In this document: piece by piece, positions 6,054-7,567 of the stretch
Position numbering within the stretch: the first letter of the stretch is position 1
Layout of the letters: each line of letters begins with the position of its first letter
Origin: Collinsella sp.
GTDB taxonomy: Bacteria > Actinomycetota > Coriobacteriia > Coriobacteriales > Coriobacteriaceae
DNA length: 7,567 nt
Assembly (NCBI GenBank): GCA_031292915.1
Contig: JAUMSH010000033.1
Span: forward strand, 1 to 7,567
Reading direction: 5' to 3'
Program-made: the position numbers and the translations under genes
Notes under the pieces: model-generated
Seen by the model: the letters and a program-made list of their open reading frames with translations, nothing else
Told to the model about the DNA's origin: nothing
The model's database searches: none

Positions 6054-7073
6054 ATGAGTGAATCGACTGCGGTGGAGGCGCCGGCGGCAAAGGAGCCGTT
6101 CTTTAAGATGTCCTCCATCCCGGGTGCCAATATTTTGGTGCCGCTTTTGCTGGGCTGCCTGCTCAACACGCTATTCCCCGACCTGTTCAAAACGCTCGGC
6201 AGCTTTACGCTTGGCATGACCCAGCAGGGCGCAGGCCCGCTCGTGGGCGCGTTTTTGCTCATCGTCGGTACGACGATTTCGTTTAAGAGTGCTCCTGCCG
6301 CCGCTGCACGCGGCGCCATCATCATCGCCGTCAAGCAGATCGTGGTCGTTGCCGTGTCGCTGCTCATCCTTTATGTGTTCAACGACAACCTGTTTGGCAT
6401 CTCTGCCATGGTGATGCTGGCGGCTTGCACCGGCGCCAACAACGCTATGTACGCTGGTCTGATGGGCACCATGGGCAATGAGGCCGAGCGTGGCGCCGTC
6501 GCCATCACCACGCTGGTTGTCGGCCCTCCGGTCACGATGATCGTGCTCGGCGCTGCCGGTCAGGCTCCGATCGGCTGGTCGCTCGTGGGCGCCATCCTGC
6601 CGATCGTCGTCGGCATTATTCTGGGCAACCTCTTCCCGAGCTTTAAGAAGATGATGGCACCGGCACTTTCCGCCATCATCGTGCTCGTCTTCTTTGCCAT
6701 GGGCTCGACCATGACCTTTGGCCAGCTCATTAATGGCGGTCTCCCCGGTATTCTGCTCGGCGTGATCTGCTCGGTGGTCTTTGCAATTCCCGTTATCGCG
6801 GTCGATAAGCTCACGGGCGGTACGGGTGTCGCAGGTGCGGCCATTTCGAGCTGCGCCGGAGCCAATGTGGCCACGCCTGCTGCCATGGCAAGCGTCAACG
6901 AGGCCTTGTACGGCGGTGCGGTGCTCGCGACGGCCACGGCACAGGTTGCTGCCTGCGCAATCGTGACGGCTATTTTGACCCCGCTGGTCACCAGTTGGTG
7001 CTACAAGCATTTTGAGGGCCAGGGCAACGGCGATAGCAAGGCAACGACCGACAAGGCCGCCGCAGCCGCCTAA
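6054..7073 (+). CDS. kdgT: 2-keto-3-deoxygluconate permease (KdgT family, 339 aa)
   Basis: An inner-membrane secondary transporter of the KDGT family (TC 2.A.10), which takes up 2-keto-3-deoxygluconate, the breakdown intermediate of pectin, alginate and uronates, by proton symport. The whole protein follows the E. coli KdgT pattern as I know it: IPGANILVPLLLG near the N-terminus (22-34), a GSFTLGM stretch (49-55), GPPVTMIVLGAAG (157-169), LPIVVGIILGNL (182-193), a DKLTGG loop (251-256) and the SSCAGANVATPA segment (265-276). About ten hydrophobic helices run from residue 25 to 316. Length is close to the 327 of E. coli, with a hydrophilic Ala/Lys-rich tail (319-339). The ATG at 6054 has AGGAG (6043-6047) at 6 nt; an upstream in-frame ATG at 6033 lies in the inverted repeat and lacks a ribosome site. 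No KDG kinase or aldolase lies in the window, so exact substrate remains inferred. Confidence 0.9.
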   Translation: MSESTAVEAPAAKEPFFKMSSIPGANILVPLLLGCLLNTLFPDLFKTLGSFTLGMTQQGAGPLVGAFLLIVGTTISFKSAPAAAARGAIIIAVKQIVVVAVSLLILYVFNDNLFGISAMVMLAACTGANNAMYAGLMGTMGNEAERGAVAITTLVVGPPVTMIVLGAAGQAPIGWSLVGAILPIVVGIILGNLFPSFKKMMAPALSAIIVLVFFAMGSTMTFGQLINGGLPGILLGVICSVVFAIPVIAVDKLTGGTGVAGAAISSCAGANVATPAAMASVNEALYGGAVLATATAQVAACAIVTAILTPLVTSWCYKHFEGQGNGDSKATTDKAAAAA

Positions 7074-7111
7074 TGCCAAGCGGCAATCAAAGCTAAAAAC
7101 TAGCTACGCCA

Positions 7112-7153
7112 CAGGGCGGCCACGGGGGATCCCGTGGCCGCCCTGCAGTTTCT
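7112..7153 (+). terminator. Strong hairpin terminator after kdgT
   Basis: CAGGGCGGCCACGGG (7112-7126) pairs perfectly with 7131-7145 around a GGAT loop, a 15-bp GC-rich stem 38 nt past the stop codon. The trailing sequence is only moderately U-rich (CAGTTTCT). It should end the permease transcript and isolate the formate-lyase transcription unit. Confidence 0.8.
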
Positions 7154-7539
7154 GTAGGGTCTTTGGGACACTTTACCCTGCTAAAGCTGGCATAACAGCT
7201 AGAGCGAACGTCGTACAAAGGCAAGGAAAAATAACATACAAATCGGTGAACGGTAGTTGTTTGCGCTCGCATTTCCTGCGGGTTTGTAAAAAACGCTCTT
7301 ATGATATAAAAAAAGAAACATATAACAGCCCAGATGCAGAGGGTCGCTATGTTATCCTTCTCAGACGGGTGAAATCTTGGGTTTTGGGTTGTAGTTCCAA
7401 GGTGGACAAACGTTTTTCCTGCACCAACGTGTGGTGAAGAACGGAAGAAACCGGTAGTGCAAGCCGAAAATTCAAGAATTCAATAAGCAGCGGTGTGAGA
7501 GAGCGCCGCATTACACGTAACTAGGAGCGTGGTTACACA
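7146..7539 (+). other. Gene-free region before the formate-lyase
   Basis: A 394-nt AT-richer stretch without a credible gene. The one long open frame crossing it begins inside kdgT in another frame and runs through the terminator, so I do not accept it. Features seen: a candidate promoter near 7284-7310, CACCA-ACGTG-TGGTG (7422-7436), tandem AATTCAAG/AATTCAAT (7469-7484), and repeats around the ribosome site (7511-7538). I recognise no riboswitch family, and no clear Rex or FNR/CRP-type palindrome. It probably holds the promoter and leader of the oxygen- or redox-responsive pyruvate formate-lyase gene. Confidence 0.6.
7284..7310 (+). promoter_or_regulatory. Candidate promoter of the formate-lyase gene
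   Basis: TTGTAA (7284-7289), or TTTGTA one base earlier, and TATAAA (7305-7310) are 15-16 nt apart. The overlapping TATGAT (7300-7305) is an alternative -10 without a -35. Use of this site would give a leader of over 200 nt. Support is sequence similarity only. Confidence 0.35.
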
Positions 7540-7567
7540 ATGCAGGAGGCATGGGAAGGCTTCAAGG
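7540..7567 (+). CDS. pflB: Pyruvate formate-lyase (formate C-acetyltransferase), first 9 codons, cut by window end
   Basis: The frame starts at ATG 7540 and reads MQEAWEGFK before the window ends. The AWEGF motif at the very N-terminus is characteristic of pyruvate formate-lyase (E. coli has AWEGF close to its start, and clostridial enzymes begin with it within a few residues). The enzyme is an oxygen-sensitive glycyl-radical protein that splits pyruvate with CoA into acetyl-CoA and formate in the cytosol. AGGAG (7523-7527) lies 12 nt upstream, somewhat far but usable. Only nine residues are visible, so the call rests on one short motif plus the long regulatory-looking leader. The radical glycine and active-site cysteines lie outside the window. 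Confidence 0.7.

Noticed and set aside
6171..7079. Open frame of 302 codons on the minus strand opposite kdgT
   Set aside because: Low-complexity His/Arg/Asp-rich shadow of a clear membrane protein gene.
7334..7372. Short leader peptide of 12 codons (ATG CAG AGG ... TGA) in the formate-lyase leader
   Set aside because: No ribosome-binding site precedes it, and no run of regulatory codons or attenuator hairpin follows.
7012..7437. Plus-strand frame of 141 codons running from kdgT into the intergenic region
   Set aside because: It starts inside kdgT in another frame, runs through the 15-bp terminator stem, and shows no domain or ribosome site.
7146..7539. ZTP (pfl-motif) riboswitch ahead of the formate-lyase gene
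   Set aside because: I do not see the conserved core of that RNA class, and its usual targets are folate and purine genes rather than pyruvate formate-lyase.

Overview
The window is chromosomal, GC-rich coding DNA with AT-rich punctuation between genes. The gene content points to a fermentative Gram-positive anaerobe: a MarR-controlled heterodimeric ABC exporter, a KdgT-type sugar-acid permease and the start of a pyruvate formate-lyase. The overall style (GC-rich, strong GC hairpin terminators) fits the Coriobacteriia, for example a Collinsella-like gut actinobacterium. That assignment is inference from composition and gene types, not from a marker gene.

Layout. Positions 1-274 hold no gene. 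They contain a cluster of inverted repeats (12-33, 33-68, 68-81, 99-119, 149-198) and then a strong leftward terminator (206-244). Positions 275-4943 form one leftward operon, transcribed as marR-type regulator, 788-aa ABC subunit, 618-aa ABC subunit. The genes overlap by 4 nt (GTGA) and 1 nt (TAATG), so they are probably translationally coupled. A 15-bp inverted repeat straddles the regulator's GTG start and is the obvious candidate autoregulatory operator. Positions 4944-5195 are a divergent intergenic region with promoter candidates in both directions. Positions 5196-5945 (+) encode a classical short-chain dehydrogenase/reductase, followed by a terminator-like hairpin. Positions 6054-7073 (+) encode a KdgT-family 2-keto-3-deoxygluconate permease with its own strong ribosome-binding site, followed by a very strong hairpin at 7112-7145. 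A 394-nt stretch without a credible gene then leads to position 7540, where a truncated reading frame starts that reads like the N-terminus of pyruvate formate-lyase.

How the parts work together. The two ABC proteins show complementary loss of ATPase motifs. The 788-aa subunit has Asp for the catalytic Glu and Gln for the switch His, while the 618-aa subunit has LSQGQ instead of LSGGQ. Together they should form an asymmetric exporter with one consensus and one degenerate ATP site, of the TM287/288, LmrCD and BmrCD type, probably de-repressed when a ligand binds the MarR protein. The 788-aa subunit also carries an extracellular insert of about 200 residues between its first two membrane helices. 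On the right, the reductase and permease may act in sugar-acid (uronate/ketodeoxygluconate) use, feeding pyruvate towards formate-lyase, but only the permease assignment is specific.

I see no CRISPR array, tRNA, rRNA, insertion sequence, phage gene or clearly novel multi-gene system. The most noteworthy items are the operator over the start codon, the asymmetric exporter with its extracellular domain, the unexplained hairpin cluster at the left end, and the long untranslated region before the formate-lyase.
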